Positions 55,313 to 63,997 of a stretch of DNA of 64,000 nt are shown one piece after another; positions within the stretch are counted from its first letter, which is position 1; each line of letters opens with the position of its first letter. The notes beneath the pieces are model-generated. The model saw nothing but the letters and a program-made list of their open reading frames with translations. It was not told the DNA's origin and searched no databases. The position numbers and the translations under genes were made by a program. Location of the stretch: NCBI GenBank assembly GCA_964556545.1, contig CAZKWE010000059.1, positions 43,345-107,344 on the forward strand, written 5' to 3'. The stretch comes from JALSKU01 sp964556545 (GTDB taxonomy: Bacteria; Campylobacterota; Campylobacteria; Campylobacterales; JALSKU01).

Positions 55313-56236
55313 TCAAATATTGCCATAATTATCTATAAAACTCTTTATCTTTCGAATAATCTTTTTATCTATGATTACTTCAAGTTCCATAACCGAAAGT
55401 GGCAAATCAAAGTTTTTTATCTTTACCATATCTTTTGCAGTAACAAGCAGTGAAGAAGCATTATATTTTAAAAATATATCTTTTAACTCTTTTTGAGTAA
55501 AAAAATGATGATCTTCAAAATACTCTTTGGCTATTAGCGTGCCGTCTTTGGGCAAATATGTCTCTAACCTTTCAGGCTTTGCTATGGCAGTAACAAGCAC
55601 CATTTTATCTGTCGGGTTTATAATGGTAACTTTTCTTGTAAAATCTTTTTCTTCAACTGCAACTATATCGGCTTTTTTGTATAAACTCTTTGGCTCTCTG
55701 TATCCTCCGCTTGGCAAACAAAAGTTGTTTGTCGGTTCTTGTGCAGGTTTTAAGAGAATATCAAATTTTTTGATATTGTGTTTGTGAAAGGCATCATCTA
55801 AAAATACACTTTTAATACCATGTTTTTTGGCATATACAATGGCATCTTCTCTGTTTTTCGAGACTAAAACCATTGTATCCTTAAGATAATTTTTATAAAG
55901 TAAAGCTTCATCACCACACGATTTGACAGGAGTATGTTCAGTTACATTTAGTAGTTTTGTACCTTTTCTTTTGTATCCTCTCAAAATTACGGCACTGTTT
56001 TTTTGATTTTTTAAAAGTGCCAAAGTAAAAGGAGTTTTACCGTTTCCTCCAACTGTAAGATTTCCTATGCTGATAACAGGCAATCCAAACTCTTTCGGTT
56101 TTGAAAAAGCTCTTTTGGATAAGACAATTATACAGTAAATTGCAGTAAATGGTATGAGTAAAAATGAAAGAATTTTTTGAGAAGTTTTTTTTGGGTAGAA
56201 AAGATACTCTTCTACCCAAAAAAAAAGTTTTCGCAT
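55313..56236 (-). CDS. lpxK: Tetraacyldisaccharide 4'-kinase
   Basis: LpxK phosphorylates the lipid A precursor. The 307-residue inner-membrane protein has an N-terminal hydrophobic helix, the P-loop VISIGNLTVGGNGKTP, the VILRGYKRKG segment and the LDDAFHKHNI motif, as in Campylobacterota LpxK. It lies 4 bp after the DegT-fold gene. Confidence 0.94.
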   Translation of the reverse strand: MRKLFFWVEEYLFYPKKTSQKILSFLLIPFTAIYCIIVLSKRAFSKPKEFGLPVISIGNLTVGGNGKTPFTLALLKNQKNSAVILRGYKRKGTKLLNVTEHTPVKSCGDEALLYKNYLKDTMVLVSKNREDAIVYAKKHGIKSVFLDDAFHKHNIKKFDILLKPAQEPTNNFCLPSGGYREPKSLYKKADIVAVEEKDFTRKVTIINPTDKMVLVTAIAKPERLETYLPKDGTLIAKEYFEDHHFFTQKELKDIFLKYNASSLLVTAKDMVKIKNFDLPLSVMELEVIIDKKIIRKIKSFIDNYGNI

Positions 56237-56240
56237 ATAT

Positions 56241-57377
56241 TTAAACTCTTGTTTTGGCTATATTTTTAACTGATTCACATATATACATGACTTCTTCATT
56301 GCTAAGACTGGGATATATCGGAAGAGAGAGTATCTGTTGATAATTTGTTAAAGCTGTCGGAAAATCATTGATTCTTAGGTTGTACTTGCTTTTATAATAA
56401 CTCAATAAATGAATAGGTATGTAATTCAGTCCTGTTCTTATATTTTTAAGGGCTAATTCTCTGGCAAAAGAATCTCTGTTTTTGTCAACTTTTATAATAT
56501 ATCTTGCATATACATGATCCCTTTTTTTAACAGGTAAAGATATATGTGCAGTATCTGCAAGCTCTTTGTCATAAATGGCAGCTATCTCTTTTCTTCTTTT
56601 TATAAAAGCATTATTTTTTTTAAGCTGTGCTATGCAAAAAGCTGCATCAAGCTGTGACAAGTCATATTTAACTCCGATATCTACAACATCATACACATAA
56701 TCAAGATCTCCGTATTTTTCCCAACCCTCACTTACAATCGCATGGTTTCTTAAAAGTCTGGCTCTTTTATCCAACTCTTCATCATTCGTGGTAATTATAC
56801 CGCCGTTTACGACATTGTTTACACTGTGGGGACTAAAACTGAAAGTTGTCAGTGTTGTTTTCGGAAGTGAGCCTATTATTTTACCGTTATAGGTTGCTCC
56901 CATTGCGTTTGATGCATCCTCCAAAACCATTACACCATGTTTTTGTGCAATATCATATATTTCATCCATTGCAGCTGGCTGGCCGGCAACATGTGTAACA
57001 AAAACCGCTTTTAATTTTTTGTGTTTGGATTTTGTAAGAACTTCATCTAATTTTAAAGGATCGATATTGAAATCATCTTTATCGATATCTACAAAAATAG
57101 GCTCTGCATCAAAATGTCTGATAACCTCCGCAACCGAAGGAAAGGCATTGACTGAGCAGACGATTTTGTCACCTCTTTTTAATTCTATACTCATCATTGA
57201 TAGATGCATTGCCGCAGTTCCGCTGGAAGTGGTTATCGCATATGAACTTTTTGCATAGTCGGAAAAATTTTCTTCCAAAACTTTGGTTTTGTTTGTACTG
57301 GTTTGATTTAGTACATCTTTTATCTGTTTTAATTCGCTATCATCAATAGATGGTTTAAAAAACGCAATTTGTTGCAT
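56241..57377 (-). CDS. DegT/DnrJ-fold protein without the usual PLP lysine
   Basis: The 378-residue protein has the full DegT/DnrJ/EryC1 aminotransferase fold: ITTSSGTAAMHLSM, FVTHVAGQPAAMDEI, LEDASNAMGATYNG and the C-terminal GLNYIPIHLLSYY. The Schiff-base lysine that normally precedes the GG turn is absent: the segment reads FSFSPHSVNNVVNGGI, with serine at the aligned position. A nearby His could suggest a ColD-like dehydratase. It lies between nadE and lpxK. The substrate is unknown and transamination by the usual mechanism is unlikely. Confidence 0.82.
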   Translation of the reverse strand: MQQIAFFKPSIDDSELKQIKDVLNQTSTNKTKVLEENFSDYAKSSYAITTSSGTAAMHLSMMSIELKRGDKIVCSVNAFPSVAEVIRHFDAEPIFVDIDKDDFNIDPLKLDEVLTKSKHKKLKAVFVTHVAGQPAAMDEIYDIAQKHGVMVLEDASNAMGATYNGKIIGSLPKTTLTTFSFSPHSVNNVVNGGIITTNDEELDKRARLLRNHAIVSEGWEKYGDLDYVYDVVDIGVKYDLSQLDAAFCIAQLKKNNAFIKRRKEIAAIYDKELADTAHISLPVKKRDHVYARYIIKVDKNRDSFARELALKNIRTGLNYIPIHLLSYYKSKYNLRINDFPTALTNYQQILSLPIYPSLSNEEVMYICESVKNIAKTRV

Positions 57378-57389
57378 ATTTTATCCTTT

Positions 57390-58196
57390 TTATAGTTTTG
57401 CATCTCTTGGGTATAAAAAGTCATGCCCTATACTTCTTGCACTGACTTTTGCTATCACAGGAGGTTTTCTTTTGAATTGGTTTTTGTATATTTTTTGTAT
57501 AACCAAATTACATAAATCTTTTTCAAATCCAAGCCGGAGCAATTCATCAAAACTCAATCTCTCGTCTACATATTTTTCCAAAACTTTGTCTATTTGGGCA
57601 TAAGTATATCCCAAATCATCTTCATCTTTTTGGTTTTCCCACAAGTCGGCCGAAGGAGGTTTTGAGATAATGCTCTTTGGAATTCCAAGGTAGCTTGCAA
57701 ATTCAAATATATCACTTTTGTAAATATCTCCTATAGGATTTATTGCACTTGCTAAATCACCAAATAAAGTACCGTAACCCAAAAGAAGCTCACTTTTGTT
57801 ACTGGTGCCTATAACTAAAGCATTCTCTCTTGCACTTATATCATAAAGTATGCACATTCTCAGTCTGGCACTTAAATTGCCGATTCTAAGATTGTTCATA
57901 TCTTTGTCTATATAAGCTTTAAGCATAGGTTCTATGGATTTGATTTCATATCTTATATCAAATTTATCACAAAGCTCTTTGGCATCTTCAATGCTTTCTT
58001 TGCTGGAAAACTGAGACGGCATCAAAATGCAAAGAAGATTTGAATTGAAAGCTTTTTTTGCCAAAACCGCTACTACTGCGGAATCAATACCGCCACTTAA
58101 GCCGACTACGGCATTATGCAAAGAAGTTTTTAAAACTTCATCTTTTAAAAAATTTACTAAAAAATCTTCCAACAGTTCAAATCTTTTTAGCATCAC
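57390..58196 (-). CDS. nadE: NH3-dependent NAD+ synthetase
   Basis: NadE amidates nicotinate adenine dinucleotide. The 268-residue enzyme has the ATP-pyrophosphatase loop GLSGGIDSAVVAVLA, GTSNKSELLLGYGT with FGDLASAINPIGD, and no glutaminase domain, so it uses ammonia. Two adjacent ATGs (58196, 58193) could start it. It leads the minus-strand run nadE, DegT-fold gene, lpxK, argB, thrC. Confidence 0.96.
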   Translation of the reverse strand: MMLKRFELLEDFLVNFLKDEVLKTSLHNAVVGLSGGIDSAVVAVLAKKAFNSNLLCILMPSQFSSKESIEDAKELCDKFDIRYEIKSIEPMLKAYIDKDMNNLRIGNLSARLRMCILYDISARENALVIGTSNKSELLLGYGTLFGDLASAINPIGDIYKSDIFEFASYLGIPKSIISKPPSADLWENQKDEDDLGYTYAQIDKVLEKYVDERLSFDELLRLGFEKDLCNLVIQKIYKNQFKRKPPVIAKVSARSIGHDFLYPRDAKL

Positions 58197-58306
58197 CTGC
58201 CTTCAGTTAAAATCTAACTATTTTACTAAAATTTTACTTAACGAGAACTTTTAGATATAATGCTTTTTTTGAAATTATATACTTAAAAAGTAAACGGGAT
58301 TTAAAT

Positions 58307-58900
58307 ATGAAGATAAAACACAGAGCTTTCGGAGCATATCAGACGAATTGCTATATCGTAAGTGATACAAAGAGCGATATTATTATCGATCCGGGAGTCG
58401 GAGCAACAAAATGGGTTAAGGAAAATGTAACGAATCCCTTGGCCATACTTAACACCCATGGACACTTTGATCATATATGGAGTGACTGTGAGTTAAAAAA
58501 AGATTTAAATGTTCCTGTGTATATACCAAAAGATGATGCTTTTATGCTTGAAAAGGATATCTTTAACCAGTCTCAACCGGTTTGCGATGCAAATGTATTG
58601 GTTGAAAAAGATGAAGTTTTTGATATAAACGGAATTATTGTAAAATATATCTTTTTCCCGGGACATACACCCGGTTGTTCCGTTATAGAGATAGATAAAT
58701 ACTGGTTTAGCGGAGATTTTATCTTTGAAGGTTCCATAGGAAGAGTTGATTTTCCGTATTCCAATCCTCATGATATGAAAAATAGTCTTGAAAAATTTTT
58801 AAAAATAACATATGACAGGAAAGTTTATACAGGCCACGGTAATGCAACCACTATAAAAAATGAGCAAAAAAATGTACCGTATTGGCTGAATTATTTGTGA
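58307..58900 (+). CDS. Metallo-beta-lactamase-fold hydrolase
   Basis: A 197-residue glyoxalase-II-like hydrolase with the zinc motif NTHGHFDHIW, FFPGHTPGC, SGDFIFEGSIG and GHGNATTI. It probably splits a small thioester or other ester. No partner gene indicates the substrate. It is divergent from nadE and overlaps the convergent thioesterase by 10 bp. Confidence 0.9.
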   Translation: MKIKHRAFGAYQTNCYIVSDTKSDIIIDPGVGATKWVKENVTNPLAILNTHGHFDHIWSDCELKKDLNVPVYIPKDDAFMLEKDIFNQSQPVCDANVLVEKDEVFDINGIIVKYIFFPGHTPGCSVIEIDKYWFSGDFIFEGSIGRVDFPYSNPHDMKNSLEKFLKITYDRKVYTGHGNATTIKNEQKNVPYWLNYL

Positions 58901-59379
58901 TCTTTATTTTTACGATTGCTTCTTGTCTTTTTCAATTTAAGTTTTAGTACATGTTCAGGAAGTATTACCGCATCAAATTTTCCTTCAAAAACTTTTATAT
59001 CATTGATGCTCCCGATTACATCAACCTCCCTTTTTCTTGCATCTTCAAATTTTGCATGTGCTTCAAAAATAACTGTATCCCCGACTTTTACAGGAGCGAG
59101 AAATTTACTTACCGCACCTATAAGCACAACATAAGGATCGTTTACCGCAGCCATTGCCGCAAAATCAGCGGCACAAAAAGTAAAACCTCCATGTATGAGA
59201 CCCATATCATCTACAGCCATCTCTTTTGTGCATCTTAATTTTACTTGTGCATAATTTTCTTTTAAGCTAACTATATCTCCGCTTAAATACTTTTTTATTT
59301 TGGTATGGGTTTTTAAATTGATTGATTCATCATCTTCAATATAATTATCAAGCAAAACCGGCTCTTCGTTTTTATCCAC
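58891..59379 (-). CDS. Hot-dog-fold thioesterase-like protein
   Basis: A 162-residue protein with a PaaI-like hot-dog domain: MAVDDMGLIHGGFTFCAADFAAMAAV gives the core helix and the strand KVGDTVIFEAHAKFED follows. Such proteins hydrolyse acyl-CoA or bind acyl ligands. The extra N-terminal 30 residues carry an acidic stretch. It converges with the MBL hydrolase and diverges from the ferritin-like gene. Confidence 0.8.
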   Translation of the reverse strand: MDKNEEPVLLDNYIEDDESINLKTHTKIKKYLSGDIVSLKENYAQVKLRCTKEMAVDDMGLIHGGFTFCAADFAAMAAVNDPYVVLIGAVSKFLAPVKVGDTVIFEAHAKFEDARKREVDVIGSINDIKVFEGKFDAVILPEHVLKLKLKKTRSNRKNKDHK

Positions 59380-59511
59380 TTTTTTCTCCTGTACCGTCTG
59401 TGTTATTTGTATATCGGATTAGATAACAATATATTTAATTATGTATTATAAATTTATACCACTTTGCAAAAGTTTAATGCATAATTTGGGTTTAAGGATT
59501 AAAATTATACA

Positions 59512-59544
59512 ATTATCTAAAGAAAATATTTTTCTTTAGATAAT
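59512..59544 (+). promoter_or_regulatory. Perfect 15-bp hairpin ahead of the ferritin-like gene
   Basis: ATTATCTAAAGAAAA (59512-59526) pairs perfectly with TTTTCTTTAGATAAT (59530-59544) around a 3-base loop. It ends just before the ribosome site AAGGAG and 14 bp before the ATG. A TATACA -10-like box lies at its left edge, so the hairpin may form at the 5' end of the mRNA, or the palindrome may be an operator for a metal or peroxide regulator. Confidence 0.6.
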
Positions 59545-59558
59545 ATAAGGAGTTTATT

Positions 59559-60071
59559 ATGGCAAGAGTTGGAAATTCTATCATAAAAGGTATAGAAATT
59601 GATGAGATAATCGGATTGTTAAACAAAGCATATGCAGATGAGTGGTTGGCATATTATCAGTATTTTATAGAAGCAAAAGTTATAAAAGGCATCATGAAAG
59701 ATGCGGCAATTGCAGAGTTGGATCAACATGCAACAGATGAGCTAAGACATGCAAATATGGTTGCTGACAGGATAGCACAGCTTGGGGGAACTCCTCTTCT
59801 AAATCCCAAAGAGTGGTTTGTGCATACAAATTGCGGATATGAAGAGCCGGAAAATTTTGATGTTGTTGCAATACTTAAAGATTCTATCAAAGGCGAGCAG
59901 TGTGCTATAAAGACATATTCAAATTTAGCTGAAGCCGTAAAAGGAAAAGATATAATTACTTATGACTTGGTAAGTGAAATTTTAGCTGATGAAGTAGAAC
60001 ACGAAGAAGATCTTCAGGCATTACATGATGATATCTTTGAATTTATAGAAGAGATAAGATCTATAAGATAG
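59559..60071 (+). CDS. Ferritin-like diiron protein (Dps-like)
   Basis: A 170-residue four-helix protein. The diiron ligands are visible: E28, E61-x-x-H64, E113 and E145-x-x-H148. Two cysteines (C92 and C115, in HTNCGYEE and KGEQCAIKTY) recall Dps-like (DPSL) proteins, which store iron and protect DNA from peroxide. Whether it forms a 12-mer shell cannot be seen. A large hairpin precedes the ribosome site. Its stop overlaps the convergent cmoB by 11 bp. Confidence 0.85.
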   Translation: MARVGNSIIKGIEIDEIIGLLNKAYADEWLAYYQYFIEAKVIKGIMKDAAIAELDQHATDELRHANMVADRIAQLGGTPLLNPKEWFVHTNCGYEEPENFDVVAILKDSIKGEQCAIKTYSNLAEAVKGKDIITYDLVSEILADEVEHEEDLQALHDDIFEFIEEIRSIR

Positions 60072-60963
60072 CTTTTATATACACTCTTTTTGGAGCAGGG
60101 TATCCCTCTATGGTTAGGTTTGGATTGTTTTTATCAAGAAAATCCTCCAAACTTTGGGAATCTATCCATTTGGTTTTTCTCTGCTCCAAAGCATCTGTTT
60201 TTTTAATATGCAATACTTTTACACTTTTAAAACCGGCTCTGTAAAGCCAGTTTTTCAATGCCGGTATAGTGGGTATGAAGTAAATATTTGGTATTTTGGA
60301 ATATCTTTCTTTTGGAGTAAGAGCCGTATGGCTTTCCCCATCGATCATAAAAGTATCAAGTATCAACTCTCCATTTTTCTTCAATCCCTTTTTTAGTGAC
60401 TTTAATGTAGATATAGGGTCGCTTCTGTGATAAAGAACTCCAAGACAAAAAATAATATCAAATTTAATATCATATATATCAAGATGTTCTACCCCGAGAA
60501 GCTCATAGATTATATTGCTTTTTATATATCTGTTTAAAAAATCAAACTGAGTTTTAAAAAGTGGTGACGGGTCAAAACCTATGATATTTTTCGGCTTGTG
60601 TTTTAGCATTCTAAACATATAGTAACCGTTATTGCATCCTATGTCCGCCACAATTTTGTCTTTCAAATCAAAATACGGTTCTATCAGATTGTATTTAATG
60701 TAACTTTGCCATTCGGAATCTATAAAAGTATCAAAAATCTCAAAAGGTCCTTTTCTCCATGGCTTTAATTTTTTTGCATAAGAATTTATTATCTCTTTTT
60801 GAGTTTGGGTTACATTATCCGATTTGACAGTTATAATATCTTCAAAAGTAATTTTACATTCCGGTATATCAGGAAGGTTTAAAAGTTCTTCTCTTAAGGG
60901 GGCTAAATTTTTGAAATTAAGAGTTTTTTCTCTTTGTTGCCTTATCTCTTGCAGCAAGTTCAT
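60061..60963 (-). CDS. cmoB: tRNA U34 carboxymethyltransferase CmoB
   Basis: CmoB transfers a carboxymethyl group from carboxy-SAM to 5-hydroxyuridine 34 of tRNA. The 300-residue protein has the signature KLKPWRKGPFEIFDTFIDSE, the SAM motif VADIGCNNGYYMFRML, and CLGVLYHRSDPISTLKSLK with the C-terminal KRVYIKAIL. Its ATG overlaps the TGA of a small lipoprotein gene. It overlaps the convergent ferritin-like gene. Confidence 0.95.
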   Translation of the reverse strand: MNLLQEIRQQREKTLNFKNLAPLREELLNLPDIPECKITFEDIITVKSDNVTQTQKEIINSYAKKLKPWRKGPFEIFDTFIDSEWQSYIKYNLIEPYFDLKDKIVADIGCNNGYYMFRMLKHKPKNIIGFDPSPLFKTQFDFLNRYIKSNIIYELLGVEHLDIYDIKFDIIFCLGVLYHRSDPISTLKSLKKGLKKNGELILDTFMIDGESHTALTPKERYSKIPNIYFIPTIPALKNWLYRAGFKSVKVLHIKKTDALEQRKTKWIDSQSLEDFLDKNNPNLTIEGYPAPKRVYIKAIL

Positions 60964-61133
60964 TTTTTGTTGTTAAAATCTATAAGATTTTTATCGCAAG
61001 TTTTGTGATATATCCCCATACCGTCATAATACTCTTTACAGTCATTGTAATATCTTGTTGATATACCTCTTTCATTGATATATAAACAACCGGTAAATAA
61101 AAAAAGTATAACAATCATTAACAAATATTTCAT
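60960..61133 (-). CDS. Small lipoprotein (57 aa) coupled to cmoB
   Basis: ATG at 61133 opens a 57-residue frame with a signal peptide and lipobox (LFLFTGC). A short polar mature part follows with two further cysteines (NDCKEYYDGMGIYHKTCD). The TGA overlaps the cmoB ATG (ATGA). The function is unknown. The signal and the coupling support a real gene. Confidence 0.65.
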   Translation of the reverse strand: MKYLLMIVILFLFTGCLYINERGISTRYYNDCKEYYDGMGIYHKTCDKNLIDFNNKK

Positions 61134-61178
61134 AAAACAAATGATAACATATTAAAAATTAAAATCAGGTTGCTTGTA

Positions 61179-62456
61179 ATGAATACATTGGAAATATTTA
61201 AAAAAATTTGTACAATTCCGCATTGCTCACATAATACTGAAAAACTTAGAGATTTTATAGAAGAGTTTTGTTTGAAAGAGGGTTGTTTTGTAGAGATTGA
61301 TACAGCCGGCAATATACTTGCTAAAAAAGGATATCCTGAAATTTGCCTGCAAGCCCACTATGATATGGTATGTGTAGGAAAAGCGCCGAAGCTTGAACTC
61401 TATGAAGAAAACGGATATTTAAAAGCAAAAGATTCATCGCTTGGTGCCGATAACGGTATCGGAGTTGCCTTGATGCTAAATGCCGCACAAAGTTGTAACA
61501 ATGTTGAATTACTTTTTACAAATGATGAAGAAGTTGGAATGATTGGTGCTAACAATTTACAGCTTGCACCAAAGTCGAATAAAGTTTTAAATCTTGATAC
61601 GGAGGAGTTTGGTAAAGTATTTATAGGTTGTGCGGGCGGGGTTGATATCACAATAAAAAAAGAATACAAAAAAGAAATGCTATTGGATTGTGATATTTAC
61701 AAGATAAGCATATCAGGATTGCCGGGAGGCCATAGCGGAGTTGATATAGATAAACATATACCAAATGCTATAAAAGAGATAGGTTTTTATCTTAGAGAAT
61801 TTTATCCGAAAATTATAACACTCAATGCAGGAGAGGCCATAAACTCCATACCAAGAAATGCGAAAGCTTTTATAGCTTTGAAAAAAGGAGAAACCCCACC
61901 TGTATATAAGTTCGTAACTATAGAAAAAATTCACTCTGATTTTGATAGTTGTTTTAGTGATTCAAAAGAGATTATAGATATGATATGCGGATTTGCAAAT
62001 GGTGTAAGAGGATATGATAAAGAGTTGCAAATACCGACTAAAAGTGTTAATTTATCAAAAATTCAAACTATAAATGATACTATTGTTTTAAATATATTTC
62101 CAAGAGCCAATAATGATTTTTTGCTTGAGAGGCTAAAAAATGAGATAATTTCATATTTTGTTACTTTAGGGTGTGAAATAAATATTTCAAATCAGTATGG
62201 TAGCTGGGAACCTATAATCAGTAATTTCACGAAAGATGTTTATAGAATATACAAGGAAGAATTTCAGGATATTTCATATGCAGCCATACATGCCGGTCTT
62301 GAATGTGGTGTTTTGCTTGAAAAATTCATAGATAAAAAATATATCGCATCCATAGGTCCAAACATATACAATCCACACTCCGTTTATGAGAGATGTGAAA
62401 TAAGTTCGGTTTTAAAAATTGAAAAGATTATAAAAAAACTATTACAAAAATTATAA
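61179..62456 (+). CDS. pepD: Aminoacyl-histidine dipeptidase (PepD-type M20)
   Basis: A 425-residue metallopeptidase of the M20 family that cleaves Xaa-His dipeptides. The zinc site shows LQAHYDMVCVG, the acid GADNGIGVA and TNDEEVGMIGA with NLDTEEF. A dimerisation domain follows GLPGGHSGVDIDKH. Start at ATG 61179; an upstream TTG gives only three more residues. It is 17 bp before the redoxin gene. The divergent lipoprotein/cmoB unit lies upstream. Confidence 0.9.
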   Translation: MNTLEIFKKICTIPHCSHNTEKLRDFIEEFCLKEGCFVEIDTAGNILAKKGYPEICLQAHYDMVCVGKAPKLELYEENGYLKAKDSSLGADNGIGVALMLNAAQSCNNVELLFTNDEEVGMIGANNLQLAPKSNKVLNLDTEEFGKVFIGCAGGVDITIKKEYKKEMLLDCDIYKISISGLPGGHSGVDIDKHIPNAIKEIGFYLREFYPKIITLNAGEAINSIPRNAKAFIALKKGETPPVYKFVTIEKIHSDFDSCFSDSKEIIDMICGFANGVRGYDKELQIPTKSVNLSKIQTINDTIVLNIFPRANNDFLLERLKNEIISYFVTLGCEINISNQYGSWEPIISNFTKDVYRIYKEEFQDISYAAIHAGLECGVLLEKFIDKKYIASIGPNIYNPHSVYERCEISSVLKIEKIIKKLLQKL

Positions 62457-62473
62457 AATTATAAGGATAAGAG

Positions 62474-63037
62474 ATGTCACTGTTGGAGTCAAAAAATATA
62501 CCATTGGGAAGTAAATTACCTGAGTTTGTGTTGAAAGACCCCTATGGCAAAGATTATGATATAAAAAAACAAATAGCCAAGAACGGACTGCTTGTGTTTA
62601 TAACATGCAATCACTGTCCTTATGCCCGGGCTGTTTGGGAAAGAGTAAAAGAGATTATCCGTTTTGCCAAAAAGCTTGAAGTCAATGCTATTGCGGTAAA
62701 TCCGAATATACATCCAAACTATCCTGATGATTCACCTGCAAAAATGAAAGAGAAGATTGAGGATGAAAAATTGGATTTTCCTTATCTTGTAGATGAAACG
62801 CAGGAGTTTTCAAAACTACTTGATGCTGTTTGTACTCCTGATATATATCTTTTTGATAAAAATGCCAAGCTGTATTATCACGGGCGTCTTGATGACAATT
62901 GGCAAGATAAGCTCAAAGTAGAAAAAGAAGATTTAAAAGATGCATTGATATTGCTTTTTACCGGTAAAAAACCACCAATGCCACAGTATCCGTCTATGGG
63001 ATGCTCAATAAAATGGCTTGATACTGTAGTAGGGTAG
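62474..63037 (+). CDS. AhpC/TSA-family redoxin
   Basis: A 187-residue thioredoxin-fold protein with the motif ITCNHCPYARAV at about residues 44-53, followed by DAVCTPDIYLFDKNAKLYYHG. It resembles the AhpC/TSA redoxin group often annotated as thioredoxin family. The CxxC differs from the usual WCGPC. The target is not known. It forms a two-gene unit with pepD. Confidence 0.87.
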   Translation: MSLLESKNIPLGSKLPEFVLKDPYGKDYDIKKQIAKNGLLVFITCNHCPYARAVWERVKEIIRFAKKLEVNAIAVNPNIHPNYPDDSPAKMKEKIEDEKLDFPYLVDETQEFSKLLDAVCTPDIYLFDKNAKLYYHGRLDDNWQDKLKVEKEDLKDALILLFTGKKPPMPQYPSMGCSIKWLDTVVG

Positions 63038-63062
63038 TGCGGCTATATAGGTAGCAACTGTT

Positions 63063-63710
63063 TTAGATTGGTTTGAAACTTTTTTTGCTTTTGCAGACTT
63101 TTGTCAAAAAACATTCTGTATCACATTTTGGATTTTTGGCTGTACAAATATATCTGCCAAACAATACCATGGCTTGGTGGAAAATGTGTAAGTCGTCTTT
63201 AAGAATTCTAACCAAATCGTCCTCTGTTTTTTTAACAGTTTTTGCATAGCTAAGACCAAGTCTGTGAGAAACTCTAAATACATGTGTGTCAACTGCCATC
63301 AAATTTGCATTTGTAAATTCTATCAGCACCACATGGGCAGTTTTTTGGCCGACTCCGGCAAGTTTTATAAGTTTTTTCTCATCAAGCGGTATTTCTCCAT
63401 TGTACTCTTCTTCAACCTGTTTTGCCATTTTTATAAGATTTTTAGCTTTATTGTTGAAAAATGAACAGCTTTTTATCAATTCTTTTACTTCATCAAGTTT
63501 TGCTTTTGAGAGTTCGTTTATAGTAGGATATTTTTTAAAAAGATCAGGTGTAATGATATTGACCCTTTTGTCTGTACATTGTGCCGAAAGTATAACTGAT
63601 ACAAGCAATTCATAAAGAGATGTATACTTAAGTTCGGTTTTTGCATCTTTGTAATGATTTATAAATTGCTCTTTTATAAAAGTTATCTCATCTTTTGTTG
63701 CTTTTTTCAA
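63063..63710 (-). CDS. nth: Endonuclease III
   Basis: Nth removes oxidised pyrimidines and cuts the strand. The 215-residue protein has the helix-hairpin-helix KKLIKLAGVGQKTAHVVL with the catalytic Lys, DTHVFRVSHRLGL with the Asp and an iron-sulfur tail. The cluster reads C-X6-C-X3-C-X5-C (CTAKNPKC, then DTECFLTKVC), one residue longer in the middle than the common C-X6-C-X2-C-X5-C. Confidence 0.94.
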   Translation of the reverse strand: MKKATKDEITFIKEQFINHYKDAKTELKYTSLYELLVSVILSAQCTDKRVNIITPDLFKKYPTINELSKAKLDEVKELIKSCSFFNNKAKNLIKMAKQVEEEYNGEIPLDEKKLIKLAGVGQKTAHVVLIEFTNANLMAVDTHVFRVSHRLGLSYAKTVKKTEDDLVRILKDDLHIFHQAMVLFGRYICTAKNPKCDTECFLTKVCKSKKSFKPI

Positions 63711-63782
63711 AATATCTCCTCTTGCTAAATTATACTTAAAAAATATAAAAAAATAGATAAAAACTATCTTTATCAGGAACTC

Positions 63783-63811
63783 TTGACAATTAAGGAAAAT
63801 CTGACTATAAT
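63783..63811 (+). promoter_or_regulatory. Consensus sigma-70 promoter of the tRNA pair
   Basis: TTGACA (63783-63788) and TATAAT (63806-63811) are separated by exactly 17 bp. Transcription should start near 63818 and reads tRNA-Gln and tRNA-fMet. This full consensus is unlike the weaker promoters elsewhere in the window. Confidence 0.85.
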
Positions 63812-63830
63812 TTCACCTCAATTACATTGA

Positions 63831-63905
63831 TGGGGTGTCGCCAAGCGGTAAGGCAACTGGTTTTGGTCCAGTCATGCGGGGGTTCGAATCCCTCCACCCC
63901 ATCCA
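63831..63905 (+). tRNA. tRNA-Gln (TTG)
   Basis: The acceptor stem TGGGGTG pairs with CACCCCA. The anticodon stem ACTGG/CCAGT encloses TTTTGGT, with anticodon TTG. CCA is encoded at the 3' end (63903-63905). The T arm has the GGTTCGAATCC pattern. Confidence 0.96.
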
Positions 63906-63920
63906 TGTTATACCACATAT

Positions 63921-63997
<77 letters not shown>

